Assembly: GCF_003051085.1 (NCBI RefSeq)
Contig: NZ_QAOM01000011.1
Location: forward strand, 1-64,000
Source: Trichococcus patagoniensis
GTDB taxonomy: Bacteria; Bacillota; Bacilli; Lactobacillales; Aerococcaceae
Direction: 5' to 3'
Length of the DNA stretch: 64,000 nucleotides
Made by a program: the position numbers and the translations under genes. Below the pieces are notes generated by a model. It made no database searches and was not told where the DNA came from. It worked only from the letters and a program-made list of their open reading frames with translations. Position 1 is the stretch's first letter, and each line of letters begins with the position of its first letter. Of this stretch, positions 36,619 through 46,050 are shown one piece after another.

Positions 36619-39194
36619 TATTCCACCACCAGCTCACTGAGCAACGTTTCAAACACGCTTTCCAAGTCACGAATTTCAGTGTCGAGTTCAGATAACGTGT
36701 GGGCATAACGTCTGTTCAACATGTCCAATGTTGAAAGTTCCGCTCTCAGCGGGATTTCAACTAACTGAACTAAATCCGTGATACTATTTCCAAACCACTT
36801 TTCATGAACCAAATCATCGATTTCTTCATCGGTTAAATTCAGAATCCGTTCATAAACCATTTCTTTTAAAGCTTTTTCTTCAGCTTGAATGGTTTTGTTA
36901 AGCGTTGCTTTTTCAGTCAGCAAACTCTCAACTTTTTTCAGTAACTCACATTCAACTGTGCCCTTTTTCGCAGTCTTTAACGCATCTTTAATTGCTTTAT
37001 TCTCAAATGAATCTTGGGGTTCGTCCTCTGCATTCTTCTTGATAGCCTCATACAAAGCAGTGTTTTCATCAGTGTCCTCAATTTTAGCTGCTTCAACCAA
37101 TTCAGCCAATTCAGCCTCGACTTCCTGAGCTCTGGTTTGCTTCCTTTCGATTTCCGCTAATTCAGCGGTGTACAAACGTTCGGCAATCAATTCATTCGGG
37201 ACAATACTACCCATCCAGCCGTCTTGTTCTTCACGTTTATTTTTACCCGTGCCTTTTGTCACCAGTTTCGGTTCACGCGTACGGGCAACCGTGTAAAAAT
37301 CACTTGCTGCGATAAGTTCAGCATCATGGGTGAGTGCTTCTTTCCAAGTGTCCGCAATGATTTGGTAGCCATCATACACATCAATGAACTTAAAGCTGGA
37401 TAAAAGCTGTTTTACTTCGTCAAGCATCGCTTCTCTAAGTTGTATCGTATTTGTTATTCCATTAACATTACGTAATAAGTCCCAGTATTTAGAAACATAG
37501 GCCTCAGCTTTGATCGCAACATCTTTCGTTTTATTTACAATTCGACTATCGTGTAACACTTCCTCAGTCAGATTCTCTACGGTTTTCACTAATTCTACAT
37601 ATCCAGGTCGAATCGCGTGCAAGGAATTTTTCAAGATATCTGGAACTGATACATTTAACACAGTCAATGACTCAATATTTTGTTGTGGAATACCGCCAAA
37701 CAGATGTGCATCGACATCGTGAGTAATTTCAGAATCCGTTGCCTCAACGTAACGTGGAATGTTCATATTGTAATCATTTTCGATGATTTCTTCTCGACTT
37801 GCCAAATGGCTGTATCCGGTAATCTCTGCACGATTTGAATACGTGTCCACAATCTTAGCGATGTCTTTTTCTTCCAATACGTTCTGTTTTCCGACTTTAA
37901 TAAAGCTGTGTGATGCATCAATGACCAATACAGAATCACCCAGGCTGCGATTCTTTTTCAAAATCATAATAGCAACTGGAATCCCAGTATTCGTAAATAA
38001 GTTACTTGGCAATCCGATAATCGTATCAATAAGGCCTTTTTCGAGCAGACGTTTACGAATCTCGCCTTCTGCTGAACCCCGGAATAAAACACCGTGAGGC
38101 AGAACGATGGCCATTGTTCCGTTTATGCCCAAATGGAACAATCCATGAAGTAAAAACGCAAAGTCACCTTTTGAATCTGGTGGCAATGTTCCGAAATCTG
38201 CAAAACGAGGGTCACTCACTTTCAATTCCGATCTATTCCAGTTTTTCGCCGAGTAAGGGGGATTCATAACTACCGCATCAAATTGAACCCCTTCATTCGG
38301 ACGTTCTGGATCTTCCGGCCAGTCTTGCGATAACGTATCGCCGTTTTTAATCGTCATTTTTTCTGGGCGTACGCCATGAAGTAGCAGGTTCATACGCGTC
38401 AGATTATAAGTGGCGGTATTTTTTTCTTGCCCGTAATACGTCAAATCCTTTTGAACATCTGCACTCAAATGTTTCTTAACCGTTAATAATAGCGAACCTG
38501 ATCCGACTGTAGGGTCATATATGGACTGAACATTGGACGTCGTAGCAGCAATCTGAGCCATTACTTCACTCACTTGATGTGGCGTATAGAATTCGCCAGC
38601 CTTCTTCCCGGATTCCATCGCAAATTGACCGATTAAATATTCATAGGCATCACCCAACACATCGCCTTTTTGTAAGGCAACCATGTTCAGATCAGCAAAT
38701 AACTGAATCAGTGCTTTTATGTTTTTGCTGCGTTCGTTCAAATCGCTCCCAAGAGCCGTATCTGTCAAATCCAGTGTTGAACTTGAAAATAATCCTTTGA
38801 AATCAGCAGAATCGCCCGTAACGGCAATGGTACGCTCAAAATTATTGAGACTGTCCGTTACTTTTTGAACTTCAAAATCACCTGAATTAATACCTTTCAA
38901 CCACGTTTGATAAAGATATTCTGGTAAGACATAATAACCAAGCACGTTTTGAATCATCTTATCCAATTCAGCACCGTACTCTTCTCTTGCGTTTGTATAT
39001 TCTTCAACCAGTTCAGCTTCAGATAGTTGCCCCAGTCCTGCTGTAGACTTGAATGTTTCCAAAGTTTTATCGCTCAAAAATTTGTAGAACATCAACCCAA
39101 GCATATAGTCCTTATAACGGCTGGCATCCATTGAACCCCTGAGTTCATTGGCACCATCCCACAATCTGCGTTTAATCTCTTCTGAAGTAATCAC
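36618..39194 (-). CDS. hsdM: type I restriction enzyme, methyltransferase subunit (long form)
   Basis: Adenine-N6 methyltransferase that protects host sites. HsdM_N helical domain (about 1-150), SAM-binding YDPTVGSGSLLLTV (about 226-240) and catalytic NPPY (about 310) are intact. At 858 residues it is about 330 longer than EcoKI or EcoR124 HsdM; the extra C-terminal part is rich in Glu/Lys coiled coil (VEAELAELVEAAKIEDTDEN, KAEEKAL-type stretches). Start GTG 39194 overlaps the stop of a broken regulator gene. Confidence 0.93.
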   Translation of the reverse strand: MITSEEIKRRLWDGANELRGSMDASRYKDYMLGLMFYKFLSDKTLETFKSTAGLGQLSEAELVEEYTNAREEYGAELDKMIQNVLGYYVLPEYLYQTWLKGINSGDFEVQKVTDSLNNFERTIAVTGDSADFKGLFSSSTLDLTDTALGSDLNERSKNIKALIQLFADLNMVALQKGDVLGDAYEYLIGQFAMESGKKAGEFYTPHQVSEVMAQIAATTSNVQSIYDPTVGSGSLLLTVKKHLSADVQKDLTYYGQEKNTATYNLTRMNLLLHGVRPEKMTIKNGDTLSQDWPEDPERPNEGVQFDAVVMNPPYSAKNWNRSELKVSDPRFADFGTLPPDSKGDFAFLLHGLFHLGINGTMAIVLPHGVLFRGSAEGEIRKRLLEKGLIDTIIGLPSNLFTNTGIPVAIMILKKNRSLGDSVLVIDASHSFIKVGKQNVLEEKDIAKIVDTYSNRAEITGYSHLASREEIIENDYNMNIPRYVEATDSEITHDVDAHLFGGIPQQNIESLTVLNVSVPDILKNSLHAIRPGYVELVKTVENLTEEVLHDSRIVNKTKDVAIKAEAYVSKYWDLLRNVNGITNTIQLREAMLDEVKQLLSSFKFIDVYDGYQIIADTWKEALTHDAELIAASDFYTVARTREPKLVTKGTGKNKREEQDGWMGSIVPNELIAERLYTAELAEIERKQTRAQEVEAELAELVEAAKIEDTDENTALYEAIKKNAEDEPQDSFENKAIKDALKTAKKGTVECELLKKVESLLTEKATLNKTIQAEEKALKEMVYERILNLTDEEIDDLVHEKWFGNSITDLVQLVEIPLRAELSTLDMLNRRYAHTLSELDTEIRDLESVFETLLSELVVE

Positions 39195-39405
39195 TTGTTA
39201 TCCTCCGTTACTGTATTTTTAATTTCAATTAGCTCATCAGTATCCAAACTGATCGCCCTACTAGTCTTATTCAACATTTCGATATACAAAGGCTCATTTT
39301 CACAAATTTCGCAATAACGTTACCGCTGACACCTATTGTATCTTTAAATCATGTCTTGTTCATACCACAATCAATAAGTAATTCTGTAATTTTTTGGGTA
39401 TCACC
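39191..39405 (-). pseudogene. small XRE/HTH regulator, broken
   Basis: Read on the minus strand the region encodes LLIDCGMNKT, an in-frame TGA, FKDTIGVSGNVIAK, then after a one-base shift CENEPLYIEMLNKTSRAIS and LDTDELIEIKN to a stop that overlaps the hsdM start. This matches the small Cro/CI-type regulators (about 70 residues) often found ahead of hsdM. One stop and one frameshift mean it is inactive unless the sequence has errors. The upstream part 39406-39560 shows nothing further. Confidence 0.7.
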
Positions 39406-39623
39406 AGTCGCATTTATCTCACTTTATTGACAACTGATATTCAATACAAAGTAATAATAGCCACAATCTATTATATCACTATATTTCAAGATAGACTTAC
39501 TTTCCCAAGATGAGAACTCTCCTATGGGAAGTCTTTTGATTTTTTGGCACTAACAGTTTAACAGAAAAAAAGGAGGAGCGTCGCTAAGACGCAATGTCAT
39601 TAACTTAAGGGTGTTGACAAATA

Positions 39624-39677
39624 AGAGACAGTGGAAATGGGAGAGAAACTCTCTCGTTTCCACTGTCTCTTTCTTTT
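39624..39677 (+). terminator. terminator-like hairpin inside the noncoding element
   Basis: AGAGACAGTGGAAA and TTTCCACTGTCTCT pair perfectly around a 19-base interior that itself contains GAGAGAAACTCTC; a T-rich tail follows on the plus strand. No plus-strand gene precedes it, so the function is open. Confidence 0.6.
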
Positions 39678-39727
39678 CTGACAAGCGAAAAATCCCAGGA
39701 AAGCAAACTACTCAGCACAATGGATCG

Positions 39728-39880
39728 AAATTATCGAATAGGCGAGGAACATTCGATTATTTACTTCCGCATCGGGCCGAAATTGTCGAATGTCAAGGAA
39801 CATTCGACAATTCACTTCCGCATCGCATTGGAATTGTCGAATACGCAAGCGACATTCGACAATCTCGGGCCCGCAGTCAA
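39728..39880. repeat. triple stem-loop array, family B (~52-base period)
   Basis: Three units whose arms are versions of TTGTCGAAT and ATTCGACAA, starting at about 39731, 39783 and 39834. Units 1 and 2 share the spacer TTTACTTCCGCATCG/TTCACTTCCGCATCG. Loops and arms vary but keep pairing. Confidence 0.75.
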
Positions 39881-39960
39881 AAGAAGGGGCTATGTCATAA
39901 GTAGAGGGCCTCTTCTTTGCGTACGCTGACCGGAGCAGCGCGACGTCACCGCAACGTCAG

Positions 39961-40089
39961 CTCCGGCCAGGCGCTTGTTGGCCGGAGAACACCGGCAACA
40001 ATCAGCCGCAACTCCGATGAAGACACCTTCAACGGAGAACGCAAACGGAATGCGTCCTTACCTCCGGCGAGGCCTCCGTTCACCGGAGG
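39961..40089. repeat. triple stem-loop array, family C (~51-base period)
   Basis: Units at 39961, 40012 and 40062 with arms CTCCGGCCA/TGGCCGGAG, CTCCG-TGAAG/CTTCA-CGGAG and CCTCCGG/CCGGAGG. Unit 3 is nearly the reverse complement of the first unit of the array at 49339. Arm sequences differ between units but pairing is retained. Confidence 0.75.
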
Positions 40090-40211
40090 ACAGTATTCAA
40101 TTGCCGGTTTTTACAGTTGTCAAGTCGCTTAAATTAATGACATTGCGCTAAGACGGTCCTCCTTTTTTTCAACTTTCAGTTATGTACTAAGCCAATCAAA
40201 AGCCATGGTGC

Positions 40212-40934
40212 CTAGAAGTCTTCCTGCGTCAACTGGTCCAAAAGCTTCAACAAGTCTCTTAGTTGTTCCACCACGTATGTTGCTAGTATTCCCGAATCAC
40301 TTGTCGTGTGGTTCCGGAAATTCACCCAAATCGTTTTCCATCCCGCCGCGGTTGCCCCAATTACGTCATTATCGAAATTGTCCCCAATGTAATATACGTC
40401 GTTTTTCGAGAAATCCATTCTAATTTCCATCGCTTCGAAAATTTCTTTGCTGGGTTTGGAGACACCGGCGGTTTCCGATACCAGCATATTTTCGGGAGTG
40501 ATCCATTTTCCGAGGCCTAGTTGCTTGATTTTTCTCATTTGGTTGTCATTGGCACCGTTCGTGATGATCCCGAGTTTAGCACTCCTCTGGAGAAGCAATT
40601 CAAAGATTTGAGGGAATTCATCAATCAGCCGGATCTCATTTTGAAATGTTTCGTAGTCCAGTTGGAACTGCAATGCTTCTTCATCGGTTATCCGAATCCC
40701 CAGCTCCTCGAAAGCCTTCGAGATGCGGTAGATGTGCATTTTTCTCAGCTTCTTGATTTCGTATCCAGTTGATGCAAAGGCTTCATCACTGTATTTTCTG
40801 CTCAGTTTATATAATTCTTCTATATTTACCTCATCCTTGAAACGGACAAAATGCTTCTCAAAGGCTCTGTTGAAAGGTTCCAATTGATCGTATAATGTAT
40901 CATCAACATCAAAAATAAAGGTTTTCGCCATCAT
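40212..40934 (-). CDS. HAD-superfamily hydrolase (YjjG/YfnB-like)
   Basis: Phosphatase, probably on nucleotides or sugar phosphates. The four HAD motifs are visible: FDVDDTLYD (I, nucleophile Asp), ITNGAND (II), SKPSKEIFEAM (III, Lys) and YIGDNFDNDVIGA (IV). The helical cap between motifs I and II marks subfamily IA. AGGAGG precedes a run of three ATG codons (40937, 40934, 40931); I list the middle one. About 240 residues. Not linked to its neighbours. Confidence 0.88.
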   Translation of the reverse strand: MMAKTFIFDVDDTLYDQLEPFNRAFEKHFVRFKDEVNIEELYKLSRKYSDEAFASTGYEIKKLRKMHIYRISKAFEELGIRITDEEALQFQLDYETFQNEIRLIDEFPQIFELLLQRSAKLGIITNGANDNQMRKIKQLGLGKWITPENMLVSETAGVSKPSKEIFEAMEIRMDFSKNDVYYIGDNFDNDVIGATAAGWKTIWVNFRNHTTSDSGILATYVVEQLRDLLKLLDQLTQEDF

Positions 40935-40978
40935 CATTTTCCTCCTAAATACCTGACTGATTCTTCTTAACAGTAGTA

Positions 40979-41013
40979 CAAAAAGGGACAAAACTCCACA
41001 GAGTCTTATCCCC
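40979..41013 (-). terminator. terminator after the truncated transketolase
   Basis: Arms GGGATAAGACTC and GAGTTTTGTCCC followed by TTTTTG on the minus strand, ten bases after the stop codon. Confidence 0.85.
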
Positions 41014-41022
41014 TTATCCTTT

Positions 41023-42736
41023 TTATAACGCGTTAAAGACAGAAACGACTCTTTCTACCGTAAACCCATATTCGCGGATGACCGTGTCTCCAGGTGCGCT
41101 GGCTCCGAAGGTGTCGATTGAAATGCTGGCGCCATGATCCCCAACGTAGCGCTCCCAACCGAAGCTGGCGCCCATTTCAACCGAAACGCGCTTCTTCACG
41201 TCTTTCGGTAACACGGATTCTTTGTATTCCGCTGATTGACGATTGAACAGATCGAAGCTTGGCAGGGAAACAACAGAAACGTCCTTCCCTTGTTCCCTCA
41301 GGACGCTTTGCGCTTGGATTGCCAGGTTCACTTCAGAACCAGTTGCGATCAGGATGCCGTCGGGTTTATCGCCCTGTTGTTTGGATAGGACGTAACCGCC
41401 TTTCGCCACACCGTCCTCAGCCAGTTCCTTTGTCTTAGGCATGACAGGCAAGTTTTGTCGGCTCAGCACCAAGACGGTAGGCGTCTCCTTGGACTGCATC
41501 GCGATTTTCCAGGCGGCGACCGTCTCATTGCCATCGGCTGGCCTGATGACATGAACGTTCGGCATGCAACGCAGACTTGCCAGTTGTTCGATCGGTTCAT
41601 GTGTGGGACCATCTTCGCCGACCGCCACTGAATCATGCGTCAAAACGTAGGTTACCGGCACTTTTTGGATGGCACTCAGACGTACGGCCGCTTTCAGATA
41701 GTCGAGGAATACGAAGAATGTTCCTCCGTAAACTTTTGTTCCACCGTGCAATTGGATGCCGTTCATAGCGGAGGCCATAGCGAATTCGCGCACACCGAAC
41801 CAAATGTTGCGTCCTGCGAAATGCGCCGGTTCAAAATCCGCTTCATTGGCGACCATTGTGTTGTTTGATGAGGACAAATCCGCAGATCCGCCCCATAAAA
41901 ACGGCACTGTTTTTGCCAACGCCTGGATGGTTTCTTTGCTGGTGACCCTGCTCGCTGAGTTCACGCCTACCTCATAAGTCGGCAGATTCTTAGCCCAGTT
42001 CTCCGGAAGATCCCCTGAGTGGGCCACAGCATATTGCTCGGCCAATTCAGGATAAGCTGCTTGATAGCCAGCAAACAATTCTTCCCATTCTTTTTGAGTC
42101 GCTTCCCCTCTGACAATGATTTCATTCCGGAAATGCTCATATACTTCTTCGGATACATCAAATTTCTTGTCCTTATCAAACGCATAAAAGGCTTTGACAT
42201 TTTCGGCGTCCATTTTCCCTAATGGCGATCCATGTACTTTGGAAGTTCCTTGGCTGACGGAACCATAACCGATGACGGTTTTGACTTCAATCAAAGTCGG
42301 CTTGTCCTTTTCGGATTTGGCAGTCTCGATAGCCGCGTGGATTGCATCCAAATCATTGCCATCTTCAACCAGGATATGTTGCCAGTCATAAGCCTCAAAC
42401 CTTTTGCCTACGTTTTCAGTAAAGGATTTATCCGTCGGCCCGTCCAGCGAGATATCATTCGAATCGTACAATACGATCAACTTGCCTAGTTTTAGGTGCC
42501 CTGCTAACGAGCACGCCTCGTGGGAGATGCCTTCCATCAAATCACCATCGCCGCACAAGCCGTACGTGTAATGGTCTACAACCGGGAAATTCTCTTTATT
42601 GTAAGTTGCTGCCAGATGCGCCTCAGCCATCGCCATACCGACAGCCATCGCGATTCTTTGGCCCAATGGTCCGGTAGTCGCCTCTACACCATCCGTATGA
42701 TGGACTTCCGGATGTCCGGGCGTCTTGGAACCCCAT
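41023..42736 (-). pseudogene. transketolase, 5' end deleted
   Basis: 571 codons of a transketolase closely similar to the complete gene at 57-59 kb, starting inside the [11 protein letters not shown] segment. The first ~95 residues, which contain two active-site His positions (SGHPGLPMG and AGHGS), are missing. The next conserved glycine block reads [12 protein letters not shown], with Arg in place of Gly. The rest, including the TPP-binding CGDGDLMEG and the C-terminal domains, is well preserved, which suggests recent loss. There is no usable start codon with a ribosome-binding site; the upstream DNA belongs to a regulator gene. Confidence 0.85.
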
Positions 42737-43951
42737 TTGACAGACAACCAGTATTCTTCGGTTCATCTTTGCTCTTTCGATGGCTGCTTGAAAGTAAATC
42801 GTCAGAAAAGCGATTTCGTCTTCATTGAAGGAAATTCCAAGTTCCTTTTCGTATTCACTCAGCACCACCCAAATCACATTGAAGGTAAGGGAAAATTCCG
42901 TTTTGATTCGGGAAGTAAACGGGTTTTCGATTTTATTCTTCGCCCGCAACCGATAAATCATCGGTGGAATGTGATTCCTCAGTTGATTCCCCAGCTTTTC
43001 ATCTCCGGAAAAATTGATGTTCAACGATTCCGAAACACGGGCCAATAGGCTGTCGACTAGCGAAACGTCAATTTTCTGCTCTGGTAGTGATTCGAACCGA
43101 TTCAAAATCAAATGATGGGAAAGATATTTCACATCCCCAGGCGTATACGATAAGTCCAGCCTGAGCGCCGCTTTATTCAACAATTCATTTGCACTTTCTT
43201 CAAAAAATGAATCCTCTACCGGATGATTTGCTGCAGCAGTAACGCTGATATGATGGCCCATTTTTATCCGATATATCAAGATGACAAATATATTCAATAC
43301 GTTTTGAACATAATAATCTGAAATAGCATTTGCATGGTTTCTTACGTAGTTGTATAAAATGTTGGAGCAGACACTGATTAGTGGTTCCCCATAATACACT
43401 TCCAGCAACTTCATCTTTTTCGTTATTTCATCTTCGATATAATAATCAGAGTTGCTCAAGACATAGCGATTGAATTGAAGAAATGCCTTTTGGATATCCT
43501 CTTCCGCTCCGATTAGCCTTGTTCCCTGAATATCTCCCTGAAGTTTGCTGTCGTTTCCTTCACTCAGAACCTTCATTACAAACATCAAGTCATTTTTAAT
43601 TGAGGTTTTACTGACCATGAAGTGATTAGAAAGGCTGCTGAAGCTTACCTTCTCCTCAAAAAGCAAGTACTTCATGATTTCAATTCTTCTGGAAACGGTC
43701 GAGTACACATCCGCACCCTCATCCATTTCCGCTGGGTCCATTTCTTCACTCGCCTTTCGTAAGGCGATTCCGACTCCCCTCCTCTTTTCGATGTATTCTC
43801 CTGAACTTTTTACATAGTCCTCGATTAGCTTAATTTCGGAATGTATCGTCCTTTTTGAAACACCTAATTTCTTTGAAAAAAAATCCACCGTCTGAAAATC
43901 ATCTTGGTGGATCAGAAGATCCAATAATTTTTTTTGCCGCTTTGTAAGCAT
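42737..43951 (-). pseudogene. PRD-type PTS regulator (BglG/MtlR family), 3' end deleted
   Basis: The product has the N-terminal winged HTH (KRQKKLLDLLIHQDDFQTV and SKRTIHSEIKLIE), then two PRD domains with conserved His positions (YLSHHLILNRF and the later segment). It stops at [10 protein letters not shown], the first strand of the EIIB(Gat)-like domain, where the reading passes into transketolase DNA out of frame. The full-length family has EIIB and EIIA domains after this point, about 200 residues now lost. A chimeric protein of about 442 residues could still be made and might bind DNA. Start ATG 43951 is tentative. Confidence 0.8.
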
Positions 43952-44261
43952 TCTGATAAGCACTTCCTTAACTCGAGTTTTCATTTGTTAGCGTTATCAA
44001 ACTACACTTATGATTATAGATTCCATTACAGCAACTGAATATGACAAGTTCCTGCAACAATGATAGCGCTTCATTTTTTGAGATGTTGCAAACTTCGTAC
44101 CTTAATCTATCGTTTGTATCTTATAATCTTAGATAGTACAGCATGCACAAAGACCAATAAGGCCTTGATTATATCACCTTCAAGATATAGAAATCATCAT
44201 TTGGAAGTGTCTATATTTTTTCAGATAGCTAATAATCGCTCTATAAATTCTATCTTTTTGC

Positions 44262-44306
44262 AAAAAAAAGCCTTGAAAATGCTGCCGAAGCAAGACACTC
44301 TCAAGG
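44262..44306 (-). terminator. terminator of the lipoprotein gene
   Basis: Arms CCTTGA/TCAAGG plus inner pairing, followed by eight T on the minus strand. The rest of 43952-44336 is A/T-rich with no gene. Confidence 0.75.
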
Positions 44307-44336
44307 TTTCTGTTTTATAAATGACTATTATGCCGT

Positions 44337-45053
44337 TCAATCGTACTTCATCAATATTTCTGTGTATTTCACTTGCGCATCAGTATCTTCTGAAACAAGG
44401 AAAACATAAGGGCTGTCTCCGCCAACCTTAGTTCCATCATCAGCGTAGAGTCCGTAGCCTCCACTGAAGCTGAATAAATCTGGATTCATTCCGCCTAACT
44501 CATACACAATACCGTCATCACCCAACAAATATTGAGTAATGGGCATATTTAAATCCGCGAGACGATGAAAGCCGACAGCGATTGCTTCTGAGTTGGGGCG
44601 TTCATCATACCCATAAAACGGCTCTTTGGACGTATAAAAAACAACTCCGCCAATCAAATGGATAGGAAAATGATCATATCCGGGTATTCCCTGCCCTATA
44701 TTTTGAATCTGTATCTCCCCATTCACTGTATTCGCATACCAATCACCATGTCCCAATAGATAATTCGAAACAGCCATACTTCCAATTTCGGCCCGGTAGG
44801 ATGCCCAATCCAGAAACTCTTGGGAAATCACTTGTTTTTCGCTTTCTGTATATATTTTTGGAGCCATAATCAATTGGCTGCTTTCCGCTTCAGAATATAT
44901 GGTACTGTCAGTCTGTTTGCTTTCTTTGGGTATTTCCTCACTGAGGACAGATGAAATAGTCTCACTAGTTTGAGCCGGAGCTTGATTTTTTTCTTGAGAG
45001 CATCCCATTAAACCTAAAGAGAGCAATAATACCCGCGCCACTTTCTTGTTCAT
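44337..45053 (-). CDS. predicted lipoprotein, possibly DUF4767-like
   Basis: Signal peptide with lipobox LGLMGC (Cys near residue 18), then a Ser/Thr/Glu-rich linker of about 45 residues typical of surface lipoproteins, then a globular part with EFLDWASYRAEIGSMAVSNY and later YELGGMNPDLFSFSGGYGLY. The layout resembles DUF4767 lipoproteins of lactic acid bacteria, but I give that only as a likeness. 238 residues. Function unknown. Confidence 0.75.
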   Translation of the reverse strand: MNKKVARVLLLSLGLMGCSQEKNQAPAQTSETISSVLSEEIPKESKQTDSTIYSEAESSQLIMAPKIYTESEKQVISQEFLDWASYRAEIGSMAVSNYLLGHGDWYANTVNGEIQIQNIGQGIPGYDHFPIHLIGGVVFYTSKEPFYGYDERPNSEAIAVGFHRLADLNMPITQYLLGDDGIVYELGGMNPDLFSFSGGYGLYADDGTKVGGDSPYVFLVSEDTDAQVKYTEILMKYD

Positions 45054-45214
45054 GGTTTAGTTCCTTTCTAGACAATTTTGAACATGCGGTAATTGCCAAA
45101 CGCCTACATTGTTCTGATAATAATTCTATTTTACCGCAAACACTCTCTATCCGATACACGCAGCAATGCAGGCGTAGATTACCTTCGCCTTGATCATCAA
45201 TCCTGTTTCCAACA

Positions 45215-45266
45215 TAAAAAAATAAAGCCTGAAGGATTTCTGTCAACACAGAGTTCCTTCAGCCTT
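45215..45266 (-). terminator. terminator of the HTH gene
   Basis: Arms AAGGCTGAAGGA and TCCTTCAGGCTT with an 18-base loop region, followed by TATTTTTTTA on the minus strand. It lies 130 bases after the HTH gene. Confidence 0.75.
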
Positions 45267-45399
45267 CATTCTCGCACTCCCTGATTACGCGGGCCGCTCG
45301 TTTCACAAGTTCTTCCTCGATCAGCTATTCAGCCCGACCGATGTTCCCGATACATCCACCAATCATTTTTGTTGGATCGTTGATAACATTGATTTTAAC

Positions 45400-45705
45400 T
45401 CAGGCCAACTGCTGAATCACATAAACATTTGTACCAAATCTTCCGTTTGCGGTGGGGTCTTTTTTAATGGTCAGGTAGCCTTTTTTGATCAGAAGTTTCT
45501 TGTGCTTCTGGAATCGTTCCATGCCCATTTTTAGATCTTTGCAGATGTCTTCCACCGTCGGGAAATATGTGTCTCCGGCTCCGATGCATGCGGCAAAGTA
45601 CGCATAGATTGCTTTTGCCTCGATTGTGAGTTCTCTGTCTGTCATCACCATTCTCGGAACGGTTCCATATCCCATCGCAAATATGTCTATCACTTTCTCC
45701 ATCAT
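45400..45705 (-). CDS. small winged-helix DNA-binding protein
   Basis: About 101 residues in one HTH_36-type winged helix: GTVPRMVMTDRELTIEAKAI at the start, then YFPTVEDICKDLKMGMERFQ and HKKLLIKKGYLTIKKD as recognition helix and wing. This segment is shared by replication-initiator-like and phage/plasmid regulators of Firmicutes. ATG 45705 (or 45711) lies behind AAAGCAGG. It sits in a scarred region and may be a plasmid or prophage relic that is still intact. Confidence 0.65.
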   Translation of the reverse strand: MMEKVIDIFAMGYGTVPRMVMTDRELTIEAKAIYAYFAACIGAGDTYFPTVEDICKDLKMGMERFQKHKKLLIKKGYLTIKKDPTANGRFGTNVYVIQQLA

Positions 45706-45825
45706 TTTCATCCTGCTTTCTTTTTCGGTCTCGGACCCACGATGCTCCATCTCCGTGATCGGAGCATCGTGGGTCTCTACTTACAAAGACGGTGCTAGAA
45801 TGGAAAGTGTAACCCCAAAAAGCGT

Positions 45826-46050
45826 TCAGCCGAAAACTTCGGCGGGAGCTGCTGTCGTTGTGCCCTCGTCAAGCCGGGCACTGGCCTGGCTGATTCGTCT
45901 CAGCCCTTCCTGCAGAACGGATCTTGGGCAGGCAAGGTTCAGGCGGATGAAGCCGGCCGAGTTTTGGACAAACATGTCGCCGGCTTCGCGGGCGAAGAAC
46001 AGCGGCAGGTGTTCCGCTTGCTGCGGAATCAGGACACCTACATGGAGCAA
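45826..46050 (-). pseudogene. C-S lyase (PatB/MalY-type aminotransferase), C-terminal remnant
   Basis: The end of a PLP-dependent C-S beta-lyase is readable: FFAREAGDMFVQNSAGFIRL followed by NLACPRSVLQEGLRRISQA. The large N-terminal part with the catalytic Lys is absent. Upstream codons are degenerate. Between here and the TnpB element (46051-46480) I see only further decayed coding-like sequence. Confidence 0.65.

Larger units (their letters stand above)
39564..40170. mobile_element. 607-bp noncoding element with ~45-bp terminal inverted repeats (MITE-like)
   Basis: The left end (39564-39609) and the right end (40128-40170) are inverted copies: both read inwards GAAAAAAAGGAGGA, then a short variable stretch, then GCAATGTCATTAA and [C/T]TTAAG. 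The interior has no plausible gene and is filled with stem-loops: one terminator-like hairpin and two triple arrays. This could be a nonautonomous mobile element or a composite built by repeat insertion. I see no obvious target-site duplication. Confidence 0.6.

Noticed and set aside
39728-40089. CRISPR array.
   Set aside because: Units have a regular ~51-base period, but each unit is a different hairpin, there are only three, the repeats are not identical and no cas genes are near.
40992-42747. Second functional transketolase.
   Set aside because: The first ~95 residues including active-site His positions are absent and there is no proper start.
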